A stretch of 64,000 bases of DNA from Bacteroidales bacterium (GTDB lineage: Bacteria > Bacteroidota > Bacteroidia > Bacteroidales > JAIOZK01). Positions 43,456 to 52,888 of this stretch are shown here, piece after piece (the stretch's first letter is position 1; each line of letters starts with the position of its first letter). The stretch is taken from contig JAIPBS010000006.1 of the NCBI GenBank assembly GCA_021738625.1, forward strand, positions 1 to 64,000, written 5' to 3'. Made by a program: the position numbers and the translations under genes. The notes under the pieces are model-generated. The model made no database searches and was not told the DNA's origin. It worked only from the letters and a program-made list of their open reading frames with translations.

Positions 43456-43908
43456 TCAGGAAACCTCCTTTTCGATTTTTTTATCAGAGGCGGCGATTTC
43501 TCTGATCTCCCTGCTGATCTTTTCTGTTATTTTATTCCATGAGTTGTGCATGGTTTCACCAATGATGAGGGGAGGGATGACGATCAGTTTTGGCGTGAAT
43601 TTAAGCAGCTGTGTGCAGATGTTTTGATAGGTTTTATGCAGGTCTCGTTCATCTGCTTCTTTGTAATCCTCCGGATACATAAACACATCGTTTGTCCCGA
43701 TCCACAGGAAAATGCGTTTACAATCCGGGTGTTCTTTCTCATGCAATAGGCGATGGTACAGGGTGTTAATCGTATCTTCCGCATAACCGTAATTGTATAA
43801 CTTATAATCACTCAGCCTACCTTTAAGAATTTCAAAGAATGAATATCCCGGGGCTCCTTCCGTGAGGCTGTCGCCCCAGAATGCAATTTTTACTGGTCTA
43901 TGTCCCAT
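43456..43908 (-). CDS. Shortened SGNH/GDSL hydrolase
   Basis: 150 residues. Block I GDSLTEG with the nucleophile Ser (about 12-18) and block III IGTND (about 71-75) are intact. The protein stops soon after EKISREIREIAASDKK, where family members normally continue for 40 or more residues to the catalytic DxxH. That block is absent in all frames before the next gene, so the protein is either inactive or uses a different acid-base residue. The stop lies one base before the downstream DUF2007 gene. It overlaps the upstream lipoprotein gene by 19 bases. Confidence 0.7.
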   Translation of the reverse strand: MGHRPVKIAFWGDSLTEGAPGYSFFEILKGRLSDYKLYNYGYAEDTINTLYHRLLHEKEHPDCKRIFLWIGTNDVFMYPEDYKEADERDLHKTYQNICTQLLKFTPKLIVIPPLIIGETMHNSWNKITEKISREIREIAASDKKIEKEVS

Positions 43909-44558
43909 GATATTAAATTCCAGATTATGGAATCGTTTTGCGTTCTAATTTCCTGGCGAATGATTCCGAAATTCTTCGCTACATAAAAATCCAATGTGCG
44001 CGGTTCATTTAATGAATCATAAATTTTACTGTGATAAACACTGCTGAAATTATGTTCATCAAGAGTGAATTGTGGAAGAAATTCTACATTAATATAATCT
44101 CCTTCATTTTTCCCCAAATGTATGGTGTCTCCAAAATAGTAATTTGGTTGCAAGACGATATAGTAGCGATCTGTAAAAAACAGTCGCAACAATGAGGTTA
44201 TATTGCTGTTCATTTCCGACTGGTTGGTAGCGCTCACTTCCCACTTCCTGTAATTCATCGGATTGGGTTGATGGATAAATTGTTCATAGGCATCGTATTT
44301 ATAATCGATCAGATCGTTGTTCAGACCGTTCAAACCCATGTAGTTCAATGTGCTATCGATTGTTATGACCGCCGTTTCTTCGGTTCCCTGTTTTTTGTAG
44401 GTCCAGGTCGACCCGTCCTCGAATAGTGCATAGGATTTGAATTCGCTGGAAACTTCATGATATTGAAGCTTGCTGTTATCGTCCCCATCCGTACAAGAAG
44501 CAACAAAAAGCAAAAAGGATATTGTAAGCAGTGTTTTGAAAGGGTTTATGCGAAACAT
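43890..44558 (-). CDS. Lipoprotein of unknown function
   Basis: 222 residues with a lipobox (LFVASC, Cys 22) followed by an Asp-rich sorting-like stretch (TDGDDNS). The mature part is beta-rich (STWTYKKQGTEETAVITID, ARTL-like strands near the C-terminus) with recurrent aromatic residues. No family recognised. First of three overlapping or abutting genes (lipoprotein, SGNH, DUF2007), so one transcript is likely; a TATTTTTG -7 lies 33 bases upstream (44598-44591). Confidence 0.65.
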   Translation of the reverse strand: MFRINPFKTLLTISFLLFVASCTDGDDNSKLQYHEVSSEFKSYALFEDGSTWTYKKQGTEETAVITIDSTLNYMGLNGLNNDLIDYKYDAYEQFIHQPNPMNYRKWEVSATNQSEMNSNITSLLRLFFTDRYYIVLQPNYYFGDTIHLGKNEGDYINVEFLPQFTLDEHNFSSVYHSKIYDSLNEPRTLDFYVAKNFGIIRQEIRTQNDSIIWNLISWDIDQ

Positions 44559-44590
44559 AATTTAAGCCTTTATTCAGGCGAATAAAATTA

Positions 44591-44598
44591 CAAAAATA
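44591..44598 (-). promoter_or_regulatory. -7 element of the lipoprotein-SGNH-DUF2007 unit
   Basis: TATTTTTG on the minus strand matches TAnnTTTG, 33 bases before the ATG at 44558. Confidence 0.35.
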
Positions 44599-44678
44599 TT
44601 GATCCCATCCTAAAATTTCCTTAAATTGCCTGATGGAGAGAATGACATAATAATTCATGTTGAATAATCATATCACGA

Positions 44679-45755
44679 ATGGCAGGTAATACTAAAGGTG
44701 TTTTATTTCGGCTTACAACTTTTGGCGAATCGCATGGGCTCGCCCTGGGGGGCGTTATTGACGGATGCCCGCCCGGCTTGCAATTGGATGGGGACTTTAT
44801 TCAAAAGGAGCTGAATAGAAGAAAAGCTACCGGTTTCCCCTGGGAAACCGAAAGAAAAGAAAAAGATGAAGTGGAGTTTCTTAGCGGCGTTTTGAAAGGC
44901 AAAACAACCGGAACACCCATTGGTTTTTTAATCCGAAACAAAGACACCAAACCCGAAGACTACAGTGCACTTAAAAGTATCTACCGGCCCTCACATGCTG
45001 ATTACAGCTATAAGAAGAAATACGGGCTCCGCGACCACAGGGGAGGCGGTCGCGCTTCTGCCAGGGAAACCTCGATAAGAGTTGTGGCAGGCGCCATCGC
45101 CAAGCTCTATCTGAAACGAACGGGCATTGACATCATGGGCTGGGTTTACAGGATCGGTGACCTTCAAATGAAGCAGGATGAAAAAATTCCTGATCCCGAA
45201 TCCATCAGTAGCTCCCCTCTTAATTGTCCTTCGCATGATCTGAGCAAACGTATGATATCACTGCTTGAAAAAGTAAAAGCTGAAGGAGATTCTGTCGGCG
45301 GGGCCATACGTGCAGTCATTTCGGGTGTTCCGGCGGGATTGGGCGAACCTGTTTTTGATAAACTGGAAGCGGATCTGGCAAAAGCCATGCTCAGCATAGG
45401 CGGCGCCAGGGGATTTGAAATCGGAAGCGGATTTGAAGGCAGCAATATGAAAGGATCATATTACAACGATGCATTTGTGAAAAATGGGGAAAAGGTCCGT
45501 ACCTTGACCAATCATGACGGTGGAATACAGGGTGGTATCTCCAATGGAATGAACATTGCATTTAATGTAGCGTTTAAACCGGCAGCGACCATTGGTAAAA
45601 AGCAAAAGACCATCAACCTGGAAGAGCAGCCGGTTGAATTCAGCGGAAAAGGCAGGCATGATATCTGCTATGTTCCAAGAGCAGTGGTTGTTGTAGAAAA
45701 TATGAGCGCCCTGGTCCTAATGGATCATTTGCTGAGAAACAGAGCAATGCATTGA
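44679..45755 (+). CDS. aroC: Chorismate synthase
   Basis: 358 residues, normal length. GESHGLALGGVIDGCPPG (about 13-30), RPSHADYSY (about 106-114) with GLRDHRGGGRASARET (about 118-133) and the C-terminal GRHDICYVPRAVVVVE are the three family signatures, including the FMN and EPSP-binding residues. It forms chorismate, the last step of the shikimate pathway, and needs reduced FMN. Not linked to other aro genes here. Confidence 0.97.
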   Translation: MAGNTKGVLFRLTTFGESHGLALGGVIDGCPPGLQLDGDFIQKELNRRKATGFPWETERKEKDEVEFLSGVLKGKTTGTPIGFLIRNKDTKPEDYSALKSIYRPSHADYSYKKKYGLRDHRGGGRASARETSIRVVAGAIAKLYLKRTGIDIMGWVYRIGDLQMKQDEKIPDPESISSSPLNCPSHDLSKRMISLLEKVKAEGDSVGGAIRAVISGVPAGLGEPVFDKLEADLAKAMLSIGGARGFEIGSGFEGSNMKGSYYNDAFVKNGEKVRTLTNHDGGIQGGISNGMNIAFNVAFKPAATIGKKQKTINLEEQPVEFSGKGRHDICYVPRAVVVVENMSALVLMDHLLRNRAMH

Positions 45756-45839
45756 CCTGAAGAAAATTATAATGATTTCTTCATTTTTAATGGCAGGCAA
45801 TGATTATCTTTAATTGACAAAATTAAAATCACATACATT

Positions 45840-48662
45840 ATGAAAACATTCTTTAAAATTCTGGGTTTCCTTATCGTTATCGTGATCGTTGCCATGATCA
45901 TTATTCCTCTGATCTATCACAACCAGATCATCGAAAAGGTAAAGCAAGAAGCCAATGCAAATATTGAAGCAAGATTTGATTTTGAAGATTATAACCTGTC
46001 TTTGTTCAGGAACTTCCCAAATTTTGGCCTTGAGCTGGAGGAAGTCAGTGTTACCGGTATTGAGGAGTTCAGCGGGGTGAAACTTGCAGAAATTTCATCA
46101 TTTAACCTGTCGATCAACTTGTTTAGCGTATTTAGAGGCGGGCCTTATGAAATCGAGAAAATTCAAATTGAGAAGCCCTACTTCCATGTGAAGATACTGG
46201 AAGATGGAAAGGCCAATTATGACATTGCAAAAGAAACCGATGAAGCAGTAGAAACAGACGAAGCAGATTCAGATGTCCATTTGAAATTGCGTTCCGTTCA
46301 AATCACAAACGGAACCATCATCTACGAAGATCACAGCACAACCACATTTGTGCAGGCGGAAGGAGTAAATCATAAACTGAGTGGAGATTTTACAGCTGAC
46401 CTCACCGATCTTAAAACAAACACTCTTATCCGATCAATGGATGTAAATTATGATGGTGTGGATTATTTGCATAACAATGAAGTTGCCTTTGATGCAGACA
46501 TTGAGGCGAATTTGAAAAACGACATTTACAAATTTGAAGATAACGAACTGCGCATCAATTCACTAAAATTGAATTTTGATGGCAGTGTGGGTATTGTTGA
46601 TGAAGGATACGATCTTGTTTTGAACTTCGAAACCGCCGAAAACACCTTTAAGAGCTTTTTGTCCCTCATCCCTGCCATCTATAGTAAGGACTTCGAGTCC
46701 ATCGAAACGGAGGGCAAACTGGAAATGGACGGTTCCATTAAAGGAAGGTATTCCGAGACACAAATGCCGACTTTTGAGATAAATATAGATGTTTCGGATG
46801 CTATGTTCAAATATCCCGATTTGCCGGATAAGGTCACCGACATCGGCATTTTTGCGAGCATAAGCAATACCACCGGTAACCCCGATAATACAGTGATTGA
46901 TGTTAGGATGTTGCATTTCGTGATTGCAGGCAATCCGGTGGATGTTGTGCTGAATTTAAAAAACCCTGTTTCCGATCCCAGGATCAATGCCGACATCAGC
47001 GGAAAACTTGATCTGGCCTCCATTAAAAAGATATATCCAATGGAAGGTGATATGGAAATGTCCGGTATGATCACATCGGATATCTCATTGAATGGGAAGC
47101 TTAGCGATTTGGAAGAGGAAAATTATGAGGATTTTGCAGCCATCGGATCCATACTGGTAAAAGATATGGTTTATAAAAGTCCTGATATCAAAAAGGACCT
47201 GAGCGTGAAAAGGGCCCAGCTGAACTTTTCTCCGGCTTATCTTGACCTGGTCTCTTTGAATGCCGCTGTTGGCGAAAGCCAGATGCAGGCCAACGGCAGA
47301 ATTGAAAAATATCTTGGCTATATCATGGGGGATGGGGTGATCAATGGAGAGATGATTTTCAGCTCATCTTACCTGGATTTGAACGATCTTATACCCGAAA
47401 GGAGAGATGAAACGGAACCCCTGGAAACGGATACCATGGAGTTTAAGGCATTTCGGGTGCCGGCAGATGTTGATTTCAGGTTGCAAACCACAGTAGACGA
47501 ATTTGTTTTTGACGGTTTGCGAATGAAAAATGTAGTAGGTGAATTGCTGGTGGCTGGAGAAAAGGTCAGTCTAAATTCGATTTCAGCTGATATGTTTGGT
47601 GGCAAGGCCGAAGTGTTCGGCAGCTATTCAACCTACAATACCGATTATCCCGATGTTTCATTTAATCTTGATATCGATACGTTTGGAATTGTCAAATCAT
47701 TCGATGGCATGGCATTGATGCAAACATATGTGCCTTTTGCAGAAAGGATAAACGGAAATTACTCCGGGTCCCTGTCTTTCCGCGCCAAACTGGATGATGA
47801 ATTCATGCCCGTGATCTCTACCATAAATGGAAAAGGAAATCTGAAAACAAGCCCGCTTGTGCTGGACAATTTTGCATTGTTCAATAAACTCGCCGACACC
47901 CTGGGCGTTGACGCATTATCGAAAGAAGTGGAAGTTGGGCAGCTCGATCTTTACTTCAGGATAAAGGAAGGAGCTTTAACACTGGCGCCGGTCGGCATGA
48001 GCTTTGCCGGGATTGAGAGTTCACTTGAAGGAACTACCAGCCCCGACCTGGGCATTGATTACGACCTGGCAATGAATGTCCCGAAAGATGTTTTCGGAAG
48101 AGACGTAAATGAGTATCTGAACAACCTGGTCGAGCAGACGGGCGTGCAGCTTGGCAATGTATTGAAGATGAATGTGAACATAACCGGTAGCCTGACCAAT
48201 CCTCAATTCAAGCTGGGCTTTGACGATCTGGTCGAAGATACTGGCGAAACGATCAAGAAACAGGTAGAAGAGAAGATTGAAGAAAAGAAAGAAGAAGTGA
48301 TCGAGAAGACAAAAGAAGAAGCCCAGAAAATGCTTGATGAAGCAGATAAAAAGGCACAGGAAGTTTTGGATGAAGCGCAGGCAAAGGCAGATAAAATCAG
48401 AAAGGAAGCTCGCAATGCTGCAAAGGAAGTTAGAGAGCAGGCCGAAGAAAATGCCGCGAAAATGATAAAAGAAGCCAAAGAAAAAGGCCCTCTGGCTGAG
48501 ATGGCAGCCGAAAAAGCAGCCGACAAGCTGAAAAAGGAAGCCGATCAGAAAGCCGATAATATGGTAAAGGAGGCCGACCGGCAGGCGGAGAATATCATGA
48601 AGGAAGCCCAAAATAAAGCCGAACAGATCAGAAGCGAAGCTCAGAAAAAGGTGGATGGTTGA
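45840..48662 (+). CDS. AsmA-family protein with 11-residue-repeat tail
   Basis: 940 residues. N-terminal helix (about 6-28), AsmA domain at the N-terminus (NFGLELEEVSVTG, IEKIQIEKPYFHV), a long beta-rich body of the repeating-beta-groove type, and an AsmA-like C-terminal region to about 800. Family members bridge or regulate the path between inner and outer membrane, and several are implicated in phospholipid transport. Unusually, residues about 806-940 are a charged helix; from 828 it consists of about ten units of 11 residues with the pattern A-x-x-(I/M/V)-x-x-E-A-x-x-(K/A). A TATCTTTA -7-like sequence lies 28 bases upstream. The tail seems to lie on the periplasmic side. Confidence 0.85.
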   Translation: MKTFFKILGFLIVIVIVAMIIIPLIYHNQIIEKVKQEANANIEARFDFEDYNLSLFRNFPNFGLELEEVSVTGIEEFSGVKLAEISSFNLSINLFSVFRGGPYEIEKIQIEKPYFHVKILEDGKANYDIAKETDEAVETDEADSDVHLKLRSVQITNGTIIYEDHSTTTFVQAEGVNHKLSGDFTADLTDLKTNTLIRSMDVNYDGVDYLHNNEVAFDADIEANLKNDIYKFEDNELRINSLKLNFDGSVGIVDEGYDLVLNFETAENTFKSFLSLIPAIYSKDFESIETEGKLEMDGSIKGRYSETQMPTFEINIDVSDAMFKYPDLPDKVTDIGIFASISNTTGNPDNTVIDVRMLHFVIAGNPVDVVLNLKNPVSDPRINADISGKLDLASIKKIYPMEGDMEMSGMITSDISLNGKLSDLEEENYEDFAAIGSILVKDMVYKSPDIKKDLSVKRAQLNFSPAYLDLVSLNAAVGESQMQANGRIEKYLGYIMGDGVINGEMIFSSSYLDLNDLIPERRDETEPLETDTMEFKAFRVPADVDFRLQTTVDEFVFDGLRMKNVVGELLVAGEKVSLNSISADMFGGKAEVFGSYSTYNTDYPDVSFNLDIDTFGIVKSFDGMALMQTYVPFAERINGNYSGSLSFRAKLDDEFMPVISTINGKGNLKTSPLVLDNFALFNKLADTLGVDALSKEVEVGQLDLYFRIKEGALTLAPVGMSFAGIESSLEGTTSPDLGIDYDLAMNVPKDVFGRDVNEYLNNLVEQTGVQLGNVLKMNVNITGSLTNPQFKLGFDDLVEDTGETIKKQVEEKIEEKKEEVIEKTKEEAQKMLDEADKKAQEVLDEAQAKADKIRKEARNAAKEVREQAEENAAKMIKEAKEKGPLAEMAAEKAADKLKKEADQKADNMVKEADRQAENIMKEAQNKAEQIRSEAQKKVDG
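48321..48653 (+). repeat. 33-base (11-residue) repeats in the AsmA-like gene
   Basis: Successive units begin AQKMLDEADKK, AQEVLDEAQAK, ADKIRKEARNA, AKEVREQAEEN, AAKMIKEAKEK, then a variant, ADKLKKEADQK, ADNMVKEADRQ, AENIMKEAQNK and AEQIRSEAQKK. The periodicity is exact at protein level although codons have diverged. Confidence 0.85.
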
Positions 48663-48695
48663 TTTTCATTTCTTCATTCAAAAGCAAACAAAATA

Positions 48696-48716
48696 AGGCA
48701 TCCTTAAAGGATGCCT
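48696..48716 (+). terminator. Terminator between the AsmA-like gene and the convergent phosphodiesterase
   Basis: AGGCATCCTT and AAGGATGCCT form a 10-bp stem around one base, followed by a T run (48719-48725). The stem abuts the stop codon of the convergent gene. Confidence 0.85.
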
Positions 48717-49936
48717 CATTTTTTTATGAATGTTCCTGTGATTTCCAGGTCACCGTCAACATTGGCAGGTTCAATCTTTAAAAGTTTTGCCAGCAAAGGA
48801 TATATATCCACATTCTCAAAAGTGGGCGCATCATAACCGGATTTGAAATCCGGGCCTGTGGCATAAAAAATGGCATGCATATCCGGGTTATCGTTGTCAT
48901 ACCCATGTGCCCCATGATAGCTCACTGGATCGTATGAAAATGAGATGCTCCAACTGCTGTCAGCCACCACGATGAAATCAAGTGTTCTGGGGTGTGTCCC
49001 ATAATGAAGACGCTCAGGAACCTGTCCGTATTTCCATGCGGTGAGGTGTGGGATTTGCTGAAGCGCTTTCCAGGCGGTATCGTAAAATTCCTTTTTCACC
49101 TTTAAAAGCAAATTGGGATTGTGCCCCATAATTTTTTCAAACCAGGCCGTATCTACCTGTTGATCGAAAACAATGCTTCTTTCATGGCTAACATTTCCCA
49201 TTCCATGATCTGAAAGAATGATCAGGCTAATGTTTTTTGCGATCGGCAGTTTGTTTAGTTTTATTGACAAAACGCCCATCAAGCTATCAAGACGGCTTAC
49301 CATATCCGCGGTTTCCGGGCTGTCTGGGCCATATTCATGTCCCACGTGATCAGGTTCATGAAAATACAACATAACAAGATGCGGCCGTATTTCCTCAGGC
49401 AGCTGCAGCCAGGCCGCCACACTGTCGATACGTTGTTCAAATGGAAAGTTATGTTGATATTCCTTCCAGATGGAAGGATGAACTTCCTGCACGGGCGCTT
49501 CGGAGCCCACCCAGAAATATGAAGCGGTGTTCACTCCCTGCTTTTCAGCTGTTACCCAGATGGGTTCTCCCTGATAGAAATCCGGGTTTTCAACTGCTTT
49601 CCTGTCTCTGATCATATATTCGGCCCTCATTTCAGGATCATAAAAGGTGTTTTGCACTATGCCGTGATGGTCGGGATAAAGTCCTGTTGCCAGGGCGTAA
49701 TGGTTTGGAAATGTTTTGGTAGGGAAGGAGGGTTTAAGCGATTTTGCTTTCACTCCATATTTCTCAATTGAATCCAGTGTGGGAGTTCTTGATTTTTCTG
49801 CATAATCCCAACGGAATCCGTCCAGTGAAACCACCACTACATACGATTTTTTATTTGGGGACCGGGGACTGTCGCAGGCCGCCATGGCAAGCAGCCCGAT
49901 CAAAAAAACCCATTGCATCTGAGGTATTTTTTTCAT
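48716..49936 (-). CDS. ENPP-type nucleotide pyrophosphatase/phosphodiesterase lipoprotein
   Basis: 406 residues with a lipobox (LLAMAAC, Cys 21). Metal ligands and nucleophile: SLDGFRWD (about 37-44), FPTKTFPNH with catalytic Thr (about 71-79), EPDHVGHEYGPDSPE (about 194-208), SDHGMGN (about 243-249) and SYHGAHGYDN (about 340). This is the alkaline phosphatase-superfamily ectonucleotide pyrophosphatase type. It probably hydrolyses extracellular nucleotides or phosphodiesters such as FAD; note that a flavin-regulated receptor lies upstream on the same strand, although a hairpin at 49955 and another receptor gene intervene. Substrate not determined. Confidence 0.88.
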   Translation of the reverse strand: MKKIPQMQWVFLIGLLAMAACDSPRSPNKKSYVVVVSLDGFRWDYAEKSRTPTLDSIEKYGVKAKSLKPSFPTKTFPNHYALATGLYPDHHGIVQNTFYDPEMRAEYMIRDRKAVENPDFYQGEPIWVTAEKQGVNTASYFWVGSEAPVQEVHPSIWKEYQHNFPFEQRIDSVAAWLQLPEEIRPHLVMLYFHEPDHVGHEYGPDSPETADMVSRLDSLMGVLSIKLNKLPIAKNISLIILSDHGMGNVSHERSIVFDQQVDTAWFEKIMGHNPNLLLKVKKEFYDTAWKALQQIPHLTAWKYGQVPERLHYGTHPRTLDFIVVADSSWSISFSYDPVSYHGAHGYDNDNPDMHAIFYATGPDFKSGYDAPTFENVDIYPLLAKLLKIEPANVDGDLEITGTFIKK

Positions 49937-49954
49937 GATGTAAAATTATCAAAA

Positions 49955-49983
49955 AAAGGCTGCCCCGAAATAGAGCAGCCTTT
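49955..49983 (-). terminator. Terminator of the first TonB receptor
   Basis: AAAGGCTGC (49955-49963) pairs with GCAGCCTTT (49975-49983), followed on the minus strand by T residues. It separates the receptor from the phosphodiesterase gene. Confidence 0.8.
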
Positions 49984-50005
49984 TTAGCTATCTTGATTTT
50001 AACAA

Positions 50006-52705
50006 TTATCTGACATTGATCAGCAGGCCGATATTGTATGTTCTCGGCAGGCCGAGGAATACTTCGGCTGCGGGAGCCATATGTGAATACTGGCCTTCGT
50101 CACCGTAATATCCGTTGTAAGGACTGTTGTCAACAGCATCCTGGATGTACATGGAGTCGAACAGGTTGAATATGTGCGCGAATAACTCGAAGTCAGCGCC
50201 TTTGGCTTTGAAGGGCAGTTGGTAGGATATGTGAAAGTCAAATACGTTGAAGGCTGGTACTTCCCAAACCTGTTTGCCTTCTTCTGCGGGGTCTTCCCTT
50301 GAGAAGGGATCCCAGTCGGCAAAGTAATCAGCATAGTATTTGCTTACGATCTGAGCGCGCATGCCTTCGATCGGATAAACGGTCAGGCCGAGGATCAGCT
50401 GGGTCTGCGGTGCGTCGCCGACTTTCAGGTCTTTCACGTAGAAATTAAAAGGCTTTTCGGTGTCGGGGTCATCGTAATCCTTATAAGTTCCCGAAACGTT
50501 ATCGGTATATGTCCAGTCGTTAAGCGAACCTGCAAAACTGATGGAAATTTCATCAATGGGCCTCCAATTACCTTCCAGCTCAATACCGCTATGGTTTTGA
50601 TTCATGCCCGTAATAAAAACGAATCCTTCTGTGCCGTCTTCATTTACAATACCAATGCTGAGTGTGCGGTCTTTCCAGTTGGTGTAATAATAGTTGGTGC
50701 TTGCCCAGAAACGGCCGTTAAGTGATTTGAACATCAGCCCACCTTCAAAAGAGGTGAATTTTTCATTTTCGGGATCGGCTGCAACAGTACCGTCGCGATC
50801 GTTGATCACGGCGTCGAAGATCGGCACCTTGGAAACATAACCTGCATTTACGAATGCGTTAAGGGTGGTTGTAAAGCGGTAGCTGAAACCACCTTTTGCC
50901 TGGTAACCTCCAATTCCATCGGTTTCGGCGGTCAGCTCGTCATTGCTGTTTTTTGCTTTTGCAAAGTGGTTTGTATAGTTATATTTGATGGTTGAATAAC
51001 CGGCCGTTGCATAGGCTGTAAGATCACCATAGGAATATTCACCCTGCAGGTAACCTCCCATCCAGTTAACTGTATTGGTGAAATTATAAGCGATTTTGTC
51101 ACCCAGGCCTTTGTTATAGTCACCTTCGCTGTCGAAGGCATTGCCGGTGTAATGGAAGAATTTTCCACCAAGCAGGTCTCTGACTTCCCTGAAGTGCTCA
51201 ATTTCAGCAGTTCTTCCGTCGATACCAATAGCAACTTTAAACTTATCGTTAATTTCCCATCTAAGTTTGGAGATCAAACCTACAGTCCACTGGTTATTGA
51301 CACTGTTTCTAAGGATACCTCTCGCGGTGTCGCTAGCCTGATTATTGGCGATAGTGGCATCAAAATCAACCATTCTGGAAGGTCCGTCATAATTCCATTT
51401 AACACTACCATATGTTCCGGTTCCACCACCTTTACCACCTGAATAGTAAGCTGTTGTGAAGAGGTAAAGTTTTTCATTCAGTTGTGAATACCAGTTGAGG
51501 TTTACAAGAGGTTTGTGGTAGTAGTTTTCCCTTTCGTTAATAAATTGCTCAGCAAAGCGGTCGTGTTCTTTGCCGTTCCAGTATTGCTTGCCTGTGTAGC
51601 GGAACGAAACGGGGCCCCAGTTTTCATTGTAAAGACGTCCGTTAACGGCTTCGGGGAATTTATCCAGTGCAGCCTGCGGATAGTCGAATTCATCTTTAGC
51701 ATATTCATGGCTATAAGCGGCAATATTTTGCTTGTAAAGGTTTTGCCCGTGACGCTGGGGAGCGCCCATTGCGTAAAGCTCCAGTCTGTTGTTGGCATTG
51801 ATGTTATAGCTGGCGCCCAGATAATAAGCACCCGCGTCGGTCCAGGTTTTATTAACAACGCCTTCACCTGTTTTACGCACGCCGCCGGCACTGAGTGCCC
51901 ATTTGCCGTCAATCAGACCGGTATGTGCCATCAGGGTGGATTTGATGAAGTTTCCTGATCCGAATTCCTGTTTGTAGGTTATGCCGCCTGCCTGTTCGGC
52001 AGGACTGGTGATTACGTTCATGGTACCACCGACAGAAGGTGTGGCAAGGTTAACAGCGCTTAAGCCGCGCTGCAACTGAATAGAAGATGTTGCATCGCCG
52101 ACACCGTCCCAGTTTGACCAGTAAACCCAGCCGTTTTCCATATCGTTAACCGGAACACCGTTGATCATGATGGCAACATTACGCTGATCGAAACCACGTA
52201 CATTCAAACGGGCGTCGCCTGCGCCTCCACCCTGCATGGTGGAATAGACGTTGGGCGTGATGTCCATAGCCAGCGGAATGTCGCGTGAACCCAGTTGTTG
52301 CTGAAGCTGACGTTTGTCAACTGTTGAAAAAGCAACCGGGGTTTCTCTTTCGGTAGCACGGTCGGCAATGATCTCAATACCGGCCATTACGATCTCTCTT
52401 GGAGACAATGTAATGATACCCATATCGGTTACTTTGTCATCCTGCACCTGGATGCTGATGGTTTTTGCATCATAACCAACATAAGAGACAAGGATTTCCT
52501 TTTCGCCTGCCGGCACCTTAAAGGAAAACATTCCGTCCATGTTTGTGGTCGTACCTCTGGTCGTACCTTTTACCACCACTGTTGCACCTACAAGTATATC
52601 GCCGGAAATTTCTTCCTGAACGATACCTTTTACTGTACCCTGTGCAAAAATGGATGTCGCAAACAGGGCCAGAACCAAAGTCATTAAGAGTTTGTTTGTT
52701 TTCAT
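50006..52705 (-). CDS. TonB-dependent receptor, paralogue of the flavin-linked receptor
   Basis: 899 residues. Signal peptide (1-21, IFAQG), a carboxypeptidase-regulatory-like domain (about 24-105), plug domain (about 115-235; GGGAGDARLNVRGFDQRNVAIMINGVPVNDMENG) and a 22-strand barrel ending NIGLLINVR. It aligns throughout with the next receptor (shared ERETPVAFSTV / SRETPVTVNTI, VYWSNWDG / VYWNNWLG, VGGTMNVI / VGGTINII), so the two arose by duplication. No SusD partner follows. Ligand unknown. Its 183-base upstream gap shows no riboswitch. Confidence 0.88.
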   Translation of the reverse strand: MKTNKLLMTLVLALFATSIFAQGTVKGIVQEEISGDILVGATVVVKGTTRGTTTNMDGMFSFKVPAGEKEILVSYVGYDAKTISIQVQDDKVTDMGIITLSPREIVMAGIEIIADRATERETPVAFSTVDKRQLQQQLGSRDIPLAMDITPNVYSTMQGGGAGDARLNVRGFDQRNVAIMINGVPVNDMENGWVYWSNWDGVGDATSSIQLQRGLSAVNLATPSVGGTMNVITSPAEQAGGITYKQEFGSGNFIKSTLMAHTGLIDGKWALSAGGVRKTGEGVVNKTWTDAGAYYLGASYNINANNRLELYAMGAPQRHGQNLYKQNIAAYSHEYAKDEFDYPQAALDKFPEAVNGRLYNENWGPVSFRYTGKQYWNGKEHDRFAEQFINERENYYHKPLVNLNWYSQLNEKLYLFTTAYYSGGKGGGTGTYGSVKWNYDGPSRMVDFDATIANNQASDTARGILRNSVNNQWTVGLISKLRWEINDKFKVAIGIDGRTAEIEHFREVRDLLGGKFFHYTGNAFDSEGDYNKGLGDKIAYNFTNTVNWMGGYLQGEYSYGDLTAYATAGYSTIKYNYTNHFAKAKNSNDELTAETDGIGGYQAKGGFSYRFTTTLNAFVNAGYVSKVPIFDAVINDRDGTVAADPENEKFTSFEGGLMFKSLNGRFWASTNYYYTNWKDRTLSIGIVNEDGTEGFVFITGMNQNHSGIELEGNWRPIDEISISFAGSLNDWTYTDNVSGTYKDYDDPDTEKPFNFYVKDLKVGDAPQTQLILGLTVYPIEGMRAQIVSKYYADYFADWDPFSREDPAEEGKQVWEVPAFNVFDFHISYQLPFKAKGADFELFAHIFNLFDSMYIQDAVDNSPYNGYYGDEGQYSHMAPAAEVFLGLPRTYNIGLLINVR

Positions 52706-52888
52706 AAATTTTAATTTTTGGTTTTCGGATTTAGCTTTTTAAAATCAGGTCGTAAAAGTATAAAAGAATTGAAGCGATTGCATTAGATAATTGTTAATTC
52801 TGCATCACGTATTTATTAAGGATATGTTAATAGGCTGAAATACAACTATAAATCATCTTGGTTTTGTGAAAAAAATGTTGAAAAATTT

